A stretch of 64,000 nucleotides of DNA from Streptomyces liliifuscus (lineage in GTDB: Bacteria > Actinomycetota > Actinomycetes > Streptomycetales > Streptomycetaceae). The stretch is taken from the NCBI RefSeq assembly GCF_016598615.1, contig NZ_CP066831.1, positions 6,820,001-6,884,000 of the forward strand, written 5' to 3'. How positions within the stretch are numbered: position 1 is the stretch's first letter; each line of letters begins with the position of its first letter. The position numbers and the translations under genes are program-made. The notes below the pieces were generated by a model. It made no database searches and was not told the origin of the DNA. It saw nothing but the letters and a program-made list of their open reading frames with translations. Of this stretch, positions 1 to 7,100 are shown in pieces.

Positions 1-367
1 CGGTGTGGGGCTGGGGGTTGGCGTCGGCACGGGGATCGGTGCCGGTGCGGGGGTGGGCGCCGACACCGAAGTCGATCCCGGGGTGCGGCGCGAGGCCGGC
101 CGGGGAACCGGCCGAGAGCAGCGCCGGAAGTCCCGCCGACAGACCGGAGGGGAATCCGGCGAGGAAGTCGGCCGGAAGCCCGGCCGGCAGCTCGGCGGGG
201 AGTCCCGCCGAGAGGTCCAGAGGGGGTGCGACCAGGGACTCGACGCGTGGGACCCGTTCCTCGTGAGGAGGGGTCCCGACGCGACGAGAGGCCGCGATGT
301 GACTCTCTGTGACGGCCGGCCGGACGAGGTCTACCGCGGGCGCCGGCCCATCGGACGTTCCGCTCAC
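1..367 (-). CDS. Partial repeat-rich protein, N-terminal part only
   Basis: An open minus-strand frame runs from a GTG at 367 off the left edge, giving about 122 residues with no stop. GGGAG sits six bases before the GTG. The N-terminus is polar. Residues about 57-90 form a degenerate tandem repeat built on GLPA/GLSA units (GLPAELPAGLPADFLAGF and onward), followed by a Gly/Pro/His-rich stretch. There is no obvious signal peptide or known domain. The function is unknown; it may be a low-complexity Streptomyces protein or the start of a larger enzyme. The longer overlapping frame ending at 364 is not preferred because it would antisense the metalloprotease start. Confidence 0.5.
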   Translation of the reverse strand, partial: MSGTSDGPAPAVDLVRPAVTESHIAASRRVGTPPHEERVPRVESLVAPPLDLSAGLPAELPAGLPADFLAGFPSGLSAGLPALLSAGSPAGLAPHPGIDFGVGAHPRTGTDPRADANPQPHT

Positions 368-763
368 CGTTCGCTCCCGCTGTGCACTCGTTCGTCGTAC
401 AGGTCTCGTCGGGGGGTCGGCCGGTGGTGGACGGCCGCTCTAGCCGTGTCCGCGCAGGAAAGTGTGCCGATCATAGAGGTTGGCCGTAGGGCCTTCCAGC
501 TACTGTCCAGTGTCCCGGATGAACCCCTCTCTCTGACAGATCGTTTCTGCCCGCAGCTGGACGGGTTCCTTCCCCGGTCGATCACTTGTGACGTTCCGTG
601 AGTGCTCGGGGTGTCGGCGTGTCCTGGCGCCCCCCTGGTGCTCCCCGATGTTCTCGGTCGGATGTCGGCCCTCTCACTCCTTTGGTTCAGATAAACAGGG
701 CGTAAACGATCAAACCGGCACAGGCTGGGTGCGGTATCCCGAATTCCGCATCCGGAGGTCGAC
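368..763. promoter_or_regulatory. Divergent intergenic region with promoter candidates
   Basis: This 396-bp stretch separates two divergent genes. On the minus strand TATGAT (475-470), preceded after about 17 bases by the weak -35 TGGAAG, could serve the left gene. It is more AT-rich than its surroundings near 520-560 and 680-715. GGAGGT at 754-759 is the ribosome binding site of the metalloprotease. I see no gene here. Confidence 0.35.
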
Positions 764-2176
764 GTGCCGCGTCTGCTCCCCCTCAAGGGGCTCACCCGTG
801 GCGGGGTTCGACCCCGTTGGGGAGGCCTCGGACGGCCCGGACCGGGCCGACGGGTACCGGCATGGTGGGGGCGGACCTGGCGGGAACGGTGGTGGCACGC
901 GCCCGCGGCCGTGTTCACTGCCATGACGGCCCTCGCCGCCACCTCCCTCGTGACGGGCCCCTCGGTCGCCGTCCCGCTCTCCATGCCGTGCGCCCTCAAG
1001 CGCACCGACGCGCACCACTCGGAGGGCCTGGACACCTGGAACGCCGCCTACCCGCGCCCCACCAGCCGCCTCGACGCCGTCATGGTCTTCCTCTCCTTCC
1101 CGGACGCCGACCCGCTGACCACGCCGGACGAACTGACGGCCGACTACTTCCCCGCCACCAGCCGCTTCTTCGAACGGGCCTCGTACGGCAGGTTCCAGCT
1201 CCGCCCGCACCCGCTCACCGAGTGGATCCGGATGCCGCGGCCCTCCACCTCGTACGCCATACAGCGCGACTGGAACGCGGCGGCGCGCTCGGCGTATCTG
1301 CGCGACGCCCTCGCCGCGGCGGACGACCGGGTCGACTTCTCGCGCTACGACATCGTCTACTTCGTCGCCGACCCGGACGCGCCCGGCGTGGACTCGGACG
1401 CGACGAAGGTGGTGAACATGGACACGCCGCTGCGGGCCGACGGGAAGGACATCCGGCGGGTCGTCACGGTGTTCGAGAAGCATCCGCCGGACCGGCTGGT
1501 CCTGGCCCACGAGACCGGACACGTCTTCGATCTGCCCGACCTCTACCACCGCCCCTCCGACGGCAAGGGCGACTGGGACACGTACGTCGGCGACTGGGAC
1601 CTCATGGGCAGCCAGTTCGGCCTGGCACCCGACCTGTTCGGCTGGCACAAGTGGAAACTCGGGTGGCTGGAAACACGCCAGGTGGCGTGTGTGCGGGGCG
1701 CGGGCGGACGGGGTACGCGGCTGACGCTGGAGTCTCTGGGGGCGGGACCCGGGGTGGCCGCGGCGGGTTCGGAGGCCTTCGTGAGGGCGGGTGCTCCCGG
1801 TGCCGGGCCGGAGTCGCAAGGCATGGGATTCGGGTCCGGGGGCGGGACGAAACTGGCGGTGGTGCGGACCGGGCAGGACACCGCGGTCGCCTTCGAGGCG
1901 CGCGGGCCGGTCGGCAACGACGCGGCGGTCTGCTCACAGGGAGTGCTCGTCTACCGCGTGCGCGGCGGGACCCAGTCCGGCGGCGGCCCGATCGAGGTCG
2001 TCGACGCGCACCCCTCGTCCGCGGCCTGCTGGGACGACTCGGTCTATCCGCCGCTCGCCGACGCGCCGGTCGCGCTCGGGGAGACCTTCACCGTGCCGGG
2101 CGAGAACCTCCGCGTCAAAGTGGAGGACCGGACGGCTTCCGGGGCGTGGACGGTGACGATCTCGACCGGGGGCTGA
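764..2176 (+). CDS. Secreted M6-type metalloprotease-like protein
   Basis: 470 residues from GTG with GGAGGT four bases upstream. A basic N-terminus of about 45 residues leads into a hydrophobic Ala-rich segment (about 46-70), read as a long, Streptomyces-style export signal. The zinc motif HETGH lies at residues 249-253, followed by VFDLPDLY and a DWDLMG segment, as in the M6 (immune inhibitor A-like) family where two His bind zinc and Glu is catalytic. The C-terminal half looks like a beta-rich accessory domain. It probably acts outside the cell on protein substrates. It stands alone and is closed by a strong terminator. Substrate is unknown. Confidence 0.8.
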   Translation: MPRLLPLKGLTRGGVRPRWGGLGRPGPGRRVPAWWGRTWRERWWHAPAAVFTAMTALAATSLVTGPSVAVPLSMPCALKRTDAHHSEGLDTWNAAYPRPTSRLDAVMVFLSFPDADPLTTPDELTADYFPATSRFFERASYGRFQLRPHPLTEWIRMPRPSTSYAIQRDWNAAARSAYLRDALAAADDRVDFSRYDIVYFVADPDAPGVDSDATKVVNMDTPLRADGKDIRRVVTVFEKHPPDRLVLAHETGHVFDLPDLYHRPSDGKGDWDTYVGDWDLMGSQFGLAPDLFGWHKWKLGWLETRQVACVRGAGGRGTRLTLESLGAGPGVAAAGSEAFVRAGAPGAGPESQGMGFGSGGGTKLAVVRTGQDTAVAFEARGPVGNDAAVCSQGVLVYRVRGGTQSGGGPIEVVDAHPSSAACWDDSVYPPLADAPVALGETFTVPGENLRVKVEDRTASGAWTVTISTGG

Positions 2177-2236
2177 CTTCTTGGGCGGGGGCCCACACCG
2201 GTCGGCCGTCGGGGCGTGGGTGGCATGCCGACATGC

Positions 2237-2268
2237 GAAAGGCCCCTCGCTCTCACGAGGGGCCTTTC
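2237..2268. terminator. Bidirectional hairpin terminator
   Basis: A perfect 13-bp stem (GAAAGGCCCCTCG / CGAGGGGCCTTTC) with a 6-base loop, lying between the metalloprotease (+) and tRNA-Lys (-). The A/T ends of the stem could give U-tracts on either transcript. Confidence 0.8.
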
Positions 2269-2276
2269 ACCGTCTG

Positions 2277-2350
2277 TGCGCCGCCAGGGACTCGAACCCC
2301 GGACCCGCTGATTAAGAGTCAGCTGCTCTAACCAACTGAGCTAGCGGCGC
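2277..2350 (-). tRNA. tRNA-Lys (CTT anticodon)
   Basis: The minus strand gives a full cloverleaf: acceptor stem GCGCCGC/GCGGCGC with discriminator A, D-arm GCTCAGTTGGTTAGAGC, anticodon loop CTCTTAA, and T-loop GGTTCGAGTCC. No CCA is encoded. The stop codon of the neighbouring same-strand gene lies inside its 5' end. Confidence 0.95.
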
Positions 2351-3087
2351 CTGCTGACGTCGTAGACCTTAGCATCCTGATCGGCGCGAGGAAAAATCGA
2401 TATCCGGGGGTCGGGGGAGGGCTCGGGGACGCGTCGGCGGGCCGCTGACCGGGCAGCTCGTATCGCGGCCCAGAGCAGGATCGCCGGGGTCGGCAGCCAC
2501 GGGTGGCGGGTGTCGGGAGCGACCAGCCAGCGGGATTCCGCAGGGGGGCGGGGACCGGTGCGGGGGGCGGCCGGGACGGTCGCGGGGGGCGGGACCGTCA
2601 CCGCGTCACCGGTGCCGTGGCAGAGGAGCGGCGGGACGAACCGGGCCCGTTCCGAGGCGCCGCCCGAGCCCCACTCCTCCCACTCCAGGAGCGCGGGCAG
2701 CCGCTGCGCGGTGCCGGGCGCGGCGAACAGGAGCATCCGGCCCCGGTAGGTGGCGACAGGGCCCGAGCCCGGGCCCTCGTCCCACAGCCGGTCCAGCATG
2801 CGGCGGCCGAAGACCGCGGGCGCGTTGACGACGTCGAAGGCGGAGCCGCAGGACAGGACCACCGGGGCGGCGGGCCGGTCCTCCCGGAAGGCGAGCGTGC
2901 CGCGCGGGTACGTGCCTGTTGAGGCGAGCCAGGCGGCGCCCTCGGAGGTGACCCCCGAGACGTCGAACCGGTCAGGGAGCGGCTCGACGATGCCGTGGCC
3001 CGAGCCGTGGCCTGTGCTCTGGCCGGCACTGCGGCCCGAGCCGGGGCTGTCGGGGGCGATGTCTGCCTGGTTCCGATCGCTGCTCAT
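2341..3087 (-). CDS. Truncated primase/polymerase-type hypothetical protein
   Basis: 248 residues from ATG at 3087. The core (about residues 45-150: GAAWLASTGTYPRGT, SCGSAFDVVNAPAVFG, TYRGRMLLFAAPGTAQRL) resembles, as I recall, a family of short Streptomyces proteins annotated as bifunctional DNA primase/polymerase-like. I see no complete catalytic set, so polymerase activity is doubtful. The C-terminus is Arg/Pro-rich. The TAG stop (2343-2341) falls within the tRNA-Lys gene, so the mRNA must read into the tRNA. The ribosome site before the ATG is weak and the start is uncertain. Confidence 0.6.
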   Translation of the reverse strand: MSSDRNQADIAPDSPGSGRSAGQSTGHGSGHGIVEPLPDRFDVSGVTSEGAAWLASTGTYPRGTLAFREDRPAAPVVLSCGSAFDVVNAPAVFGRRMLDRLWDEGPGSGPVATYRGRMLLFAAPGTAQRLPALLEWEEWGSGGASERARFVPPLLCHGTGDAVTVPPPATVPAAPRTGPRPPAESRWLVAPDTRHPWLPTPAILLWAAIRAARSAARRRVPEPSPDPRISIFPRADQDAKVYDVSRRR

Positions 3088-3177
3088 GTCATCTAGAGCT
3101 ACCGGGGGTGAACGGCCCGTCCCCGAGGGTTGCGGGAATGGGGGACAGCGGAGTGCGGGGTGGGGTATCTTGCCCGC

Positions 3178-3191
3178 CTGGCATATGCCAG
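3178..3191. promoter_or_regulatory. Perfect 14-bp palindrome, candidate operator
   Basis: CTGGCATATGCCAG lies about 90 bp upstream of the preceding minus-strand gene, in a 248-bp region (3088-3335) where I find no convincing gene. The symmetry and position suit a dimeric regulator. The regulator is unknown. Confidence 0.35.
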
Positions 3192-3335
3192 CGGTTGTTT
3201 TCGGCTGGGCGTGGCTTGGATGCGCGGTTGTTGCGCCTGTGTGCCGTGCTTGCGTGTCGCCTCTTCGCGCACTGCCTGGCGCGTGACCGACGCGCTGCCC
3301 GGGCGCTCGCTGTCGCTTTCCTGGACGCCGACCGC

Positions 3336-3701
3336 TCAGACCGGGTCCGCGTACCCCTCGGCGTCCGCGCCGCGCAGGAGTTCGCGGCCGAACTCCACCA
3401 TCTTCTTCGCGTAGTCCTCGGTCCACTCGGCCCGCTCGGCGATCGCCGCGGGCGTCAGCCGGTCGAACCGGCGGGGGTCGGCGAGCTGTGCGGCGGCCAT
3501 CGCCTGGAACTCGACCGCCCGGTCGGTGGCCGCGCGGAACGCGAGAGTCAGCTCAGTGGCCCGGTCCAGCAGCGCCTGCGGGTCGTCGATCGATTCCAGG
3601 TCGAAGAAGTGCTCGGGATCGGCAGCAGCCTCCGCGGGCTCGAAGAGCAGCGGCGCGGGGCGAAGCCGCGGCTCGTTCCGACGCGGCGTGGGCTCCGCCA
3701 T
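3336..3701 (-). CDS. Conserved hypothetical protein, 121 aa
   Basis: 121 residues from ATG with AGGAGGAG a few bases upstream. It is acidic and mostly helical by composition (FDLESIDDPQALLDRATELTLAFRAATDRAVEFQAMAAAQ...). The second half, RRFDRLTPAAIAERAEWTED, looks like a helix-turn-helix-type helical segment, but I cannot assign a family. There is no signal peptide or membrane segment, so it is probably cytoplasmic. Function unknown. The strong ribosome site and codon bias support it as a real gene. Confidence 0.65.
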   Translation of the reverse strand: MAEPTPRRNEPRLRPAPLLFEPAEAAADPEHFFDLESIDDPQALLDRATELTLAFRAATDRAVEFQAMAAAQLADPRRFDRLTPAAIAERAEWTEDYAKKMVEFGRELLRGADAEGYADPV

Positions 3702-3837
3702 GACTTCTCCTCCTCGTACGGTGGTCGGCCCGTCCTTGTTGGTGGGCCACCGTCCATTGTCCCTTGACCGCGCAAGAGCGCCTCAGGGCGCGGCTGACCG
3801 GCCCTGATGCACGCTCTCTTCTACCCTTCGCGCTCCC

Positions 3838-4017
3838 TCACGACTCCCACGCGACCCGGTGCTCCGCGAGACGGGACAGCACCGCGTGGTTCGCCTCCCA
3901 GCCGTCGGGGCTGTATCCGTCGGCTGCCTCCGGCGGCGTGCCGGACTCCGTCCGGCGGAGTGGGGCGGCGGTGAGCCGGGCGCCTGTTGTCCAGGTGCCC
4001 CGGGGCGGGCCGGTCAC
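3838..4017 (-). CDS. 59-residue protein duplicating the helicase tail
   Basis: A GTG at 4017 overlaps the TGA of the upstream helicase as GTGA, so the two are probably translationally coupled. The last 22 residues (DGWEANHAVLS.LAEHRV.W) nearly repeat the C-terminal tail of the helicase, and the DNA of the two tails is almost identical (3841-3912 versus 4018-4089). The first 35 residues are Thr/Pro/Arg-rich and unlike anything I know. It could be a separate tail-binding subunit, or debris from a tandem duplication. The tail is in frame and ends properly, which favours a real product. Confidence 0.5.
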   Translation of the reverse strand: MTGPPRGTWTTGARLTAAPLRRTESGTPPEAADGYSPDGWEANHAVLSRLAEHRVAWES

Positions 4018-5348
4018 GGCTGCCAGACCACGCGGTGCTCCGCGAGATGGGAGAGCACCGCGTGGTTCGCCTCCCAGCCGTCGGGGAACTTCACCGTGAC
4101 GCCCAGCTGGACCGGCTCCGTGGACGGGTGGTCGTCGAGGAGGTCGGTGACACCCGCGCGGCAGACGACGATGCAGGCGTGGCGGTGGCGCGAGGCCAGG
4201 ACGCACAGGCGGCCCGTTTCGAGGTGGAAGGCCGTCGCGTCGGGGCGGCCCGACAGGGGGTGCAGGACGACCGTCATGTCGTACTCGCGGCCCTGGAGGC
4301 GGTTCGCCGTGTCCACGGTCACGTCCGTGACGCCCAGCTCCGCCAGGGCCGAGCGGACGGCCGCCGCCTGGTCGCGGTGCGCGGTGCCGACGGCGATGCG
4401 GTCGGCCGTCAGCGGGGCCGGGTCGGGGGAGCGCTCCGAGGTCGCCGCGCCGCCGCGGTCCAGTAGGCGGCGTACGACATGGGCGAGCGCGCGGACCGCC
4501 TCCGGGTCCGTGCGCGGGGTGTGCCGGGCCGGCAGTTCCAGCAGGCCCCAGCCCGATTCCGCCGCCTCGTCGATGACCCGGTCGGGGCCCGAACCGTCCG
4601 ACGGGACGGCGAAGGCGAGGCGGCGGTCGCCGTGGCCCGTGCCACTGCGGAACGGCGTGAACGGGTAGAACGCGTCCGAGACCAGTGGCGCCGCCGACGC
4701 CGGAAGCCGCCAGGAGACGGGGAGGCGGTGCTGCGGCAGCTCCGGGTTGTGGGCGAGGAGCGTCGTCACGGCGGAGGCCGAGGGGTCGTACGACAGGCCC
4801 GCCCACTGCTCGCTGCCGACGATCGCGAACGGGTCCAGCTGGCCCGGGTCCCCCACGAAGAGCGCCCGCTCGAACAGCCCGGCCACGGCCAGCAGCGCGT
4901 CCGACCGCATCTGGTACGCCTCGTCGACGATCGCGTGCCGCCACGGCTCGACGCCCTTGACGTGCGCCCACTTCGCGGCCGTCGAGATCACGACGTCGAG
5001 CCCCGCGAGATCCCCGGCCTTCGCGGACTTGCGGACGTTCGGCAGGTCGTCGAGCGCCTTGTCGTACGGGTCCGCGTCGCTGCTGTGCAGTCGGCCGACG
5101 GGCAGCTCGGGGTTCTTCTCGGCCAGCCGCAGCACCAGGTCGTCGACCTGCGCGTTCGTCTGGGCGATGACCATCAACGGGCGTCCCGCGTCGGCCAGTT
5201 CGAGTGCGGCCCGTACCACGAGCGTGGACTTGCCTGCGCCGGGAGGGGAGTCGACCACGACACCGCGGTGCGTCCCGTGCAAGGTGTCGCGCAGGATCGC
5301 GTCGGTGGCTTGGGCGGCCTCGGCGCCCGGATCGAACACGGTGGTCAC
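4014..5348 (-). CDS. Superfamily I (Upf1/Dna2-like) DNA/RNA helicase
   Basis: 444 residues from GTG at 5348, which overlaps the upstream stop as GTGA. Visible motifs: Walker A SPPGAGKST (35-42 region), Walker B DEA (142-144), motif III GDPGQLDPF (about 160), an Arg-containing SWRLP segment, motif V NRLQGREYDMTVV and motif VI ASRHRHACIVV near the C-terminus. This is the SF1 layout of Dna2/Upf1-like helicases, translocating on single-stranded nucleic acid with ATP. It is shorter than most family members and has no nuclease domain; a separate nuclease gene lies upstream. The C-terminal tail is repeated in the next small gene. Confidence 0.8.
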   Translation of the reverse strand: MTTVFDPGAEAAQATDAILRDTLHGTHRGVVVDSPPGAGKSTLVVRAALELADAGRPLMVIAQTNAQVDDLVLRLAEKNPELPVGRLHSSDADPYDKALDDLPNVRKSAKAGDLAGLDVVISTAAKWAHVKGVEPWRHAIVDEAYQMRSDALLAVAGLFERALFVGDPGQLDPFAIVGSEQWAGLSYDPSASAVTTLLAHNPELPQHRLPVSWRLPASAAPLVSDAFYPFTPFRSGTGHGDRRLAFAVPSDGSGPDRVIDEAAESGWGLLELPARHTPRTDPEAVRALAHVVRRLLDRGGAATSERSPDPAPLTADRIAVGTAHRDQAAAVRSALAELGVTDVTVDTANRLQGREYDMTVVLHPLSGRPDATAFHLETGRLCVLASRHRHACIVVCRAGVTDLLDDHPSTEPVQLGVTVKFPDGWEANHAVLSHLAEHRVVWQP

Positions 5349-6994
5349 AGGACGTCCTCTTCGGTCACGGCGTCGGGCTGCACCTCGAGTTGCGGGGCGG
5401 CGGCATCGGTCTCGCCGGGCGGCCCGCCGTGCGTCCACGGCGTGTCCTCCGGGTCGGGCAGCTTCGCACCGCCCCGCTGCTCGTGCTCGAAGAGCGTGAA
5501 GCAGACGAGATCACCCTTCTCCGGTACGGATCCGGTCTCGGGCTCCTTGCCGCGGCCCATCTTGTCGACCACGCGGAGGACGACCAGGGCGTCGAGAGCG
5601 TCGGTGGGGTCGTCGCTCTCGGCTCCCTGGTCGTACCGGACGTACTCGACGAACTCGGCCGCCTGTGCCTTGCCGCCGAGCGAGCGGTAGACCTTGGCGC
5701 GCTCGCCGAAGTGCGGCCGGTCGTCCGTGCGGACGGTCACGAGGGGGCGCGGGCTGGGCCGCTTGCCCTCGCTGTACGCCATCACGACATCCGTGACCTC
5801 CCCCGCGAACGCCTCGCCCGCGAGCCGTCGGCCAGCCATGACGAGCGGGTCGTCGAGGGCCTCCTGGGCGTCCAGACGGGCCTGTTCGCGCTCGCGGGTG
5901 GCGAGTTTGTTCGCCGCCGTGACCGCGTCGTCGCGGCGCGGCTGCGGGGGCTCGCCGGCCAGGACACGGTCCCGGTGACCGGTGAACGACCAGCGGTCCC
6001 GGGTCCACCGATCGGCCGCGTGGGCGCCCTCGGGCAGGTCGCGCAGCAGGTCCAGGCCGCGCCACACGGCGTCCCAGGTGGGGCGGGTGCGGCTCTCCAC
6101 CAGGTCGCGGATCTGCCGTTCGGCGGCGGTGAGTTCACCGAGCCGGTCGTCCGCCTCGATGCCGTCCTCGGCGGCCGCGAGTGCCGTACGCGCGCGGTCG
6201 TAGCGCTCGATGGCGGGGGCGAGCAGTTTGTTGTCGAACGCCGGGTCGGTGGCGGGCCCGGCCGGCGGGCAGAGGAGCTGTCCCTTGCCGTCCCGCCGCA
6301 GCTCGGCCCGCAGCGCGGCATCGGCGCCGGACTCGCCCTGCGGCGGGTCGATCCACGCGAGCAGCGCCCCCAGGTGCTGGTCCTCCAGGCTGGACTGTCC
6401 GGTCGCCCAGTGCCGGGACAGGACGTCGGTGAGTGCGAGGAGCAGGGCGGAGCCGGGGACGCGGGACCGCTCGCCGTAGTGGGTGAGCCACCGGCCCAGC
6501 AGCGGTACGCGCGGGGGTGCCGGATGCGGTGTCTCCGGGTCCTGCTCGGCGGTTCGGCGGAAGCGCATGGAGCGGCCGAGCAGCCGTACGAAGTCGATGC
6601 CCGAGCGGCTCGGGACGATCAACTGCGGGGCGTCCGCACAGAGTTCGACCTCTACCTTGACCCGCTTTCCGGTCTCCGGGTCGGTCTCGTTGCGCTCGGC
6701 CGGCTCGACGTCGTCCGCGTACGCGTCGATGTACGGCAGGACGATGTCGGCCAGCTCGGCCAGGAACGCGAAGCGGAGGTCGCGGTCGCGGGGCTGGGGG
6801 ACCACGAGGAGGCGGGGGGTTTCGCGGTCCGTGCCGACCAGTGCCCCTAGCGGGGCCCCGGCTTCTCCTGCGGTGGTGAGCGGGACGAAGACGAGGGGGT
6901 GCGGGGAGAGGTGGCGGTGGCGGGTGGTTGCCAGGGGCTGGGCTCGGCCGGTGGCCACGGCTTCCAGGCGGGCGAGGGTGGTGATCAGGGACAT
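5345..6994 (-). CDS. Unknown 549-aa partner of the helicase
   Basis: 549 residues from ATG, ending in a GTGA overlap with the helicase gene, so the two are probably made together. I do not recognise a catalytic motif. The middle (about residues 225-340) is charged and helical, rich in Glu/Arg/Asp. The C-terminal part (about 400-500) has alternating hydrophobic strands (RPLVTVRTDDRPHFGERAKVYRSL, FVEYVRYD, ALVVLRVVDKM) that may form a beta domain. The tail is acidic. There is no signal or membrane segment. The strict coupling suggests a structural or targeting subunit. Function unknown. Confidence 0.7.
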   Translation of the reverse strand: MSLITTLARLEAVATGRAQPLATTRHRHLSPHPLVFVPLTTAGEAGAPLGALVGTDRETPRLLVVPQPRDRDLRFAFLAELADIVLPYIDAYADDVEPAERNETDPETGKRVKVEVELCADAPQLIVPSRSGIDFVRLLGRSMRFRRTAEQDPETPHPAPPRVPLLGRWLTHYGERSRVPGSALLLALTDVLSRHWATGQSSLEDQHLGALLAWIDPPQGESGADAALRAELRRDGKGQLLCPPAGPATDPAFDNKLLAPAIERYDRARTALAAAEDGIEADDRLGELTAAERQIRDLVESRTRPTWDAVWRGLDLLRDLPEGAHAADRWTRDRWSFTGHRDRVLAGEPPQPRRDDAVTAANKLATREREQARLDAQEALDDPLVMAGRRLAGEAFAGEVTDVVMAYSEGKRPSPRPLVTVRTDDRPHFGERAKVYRSLGGKAQAAEFVEYVRYDQGAESDDPTDALDALVVLRVVDKMGRGKEPETGSVPEKGDLVCFTLFEHEQRGGAKLPDPEDTPWTHGGPPGETDAAAPQLEVQPDAVTEEDVL

Positions 6995-7049
6995 GGGGCT
7001 GCCTCTCGGGAGGGGCGGGCCGGGTGGTGCGGTGTTGTGTGTGCGGGTC

Positions 7050-7092
7050 GGTGGGGGCTGGTCGCGCAGTTCCCCGCGCCCCTTTCGGGGCG
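7050..7092. repeat. Dispersed G/C-rich intergenic repeat, copy 1
   Basis: Core GGGGGCTGGTCGCGCAGTTC followed by CCCGCGCCCC and a short GGGG half-palindrome. It lies in the 106-bp gap between the nuclease and the 549-aa gene. At least seven other copies occur in this window, always between genes. Confidence 0.8.
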
Positions 7093-7100
7093 GGAGGGGG

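Noticed and set aside
3130..3414. 94-residue plus open frame over the 14-bp palindrome
   Set aside because: Overlaps a well-supported minus gene and has poor codon bias.
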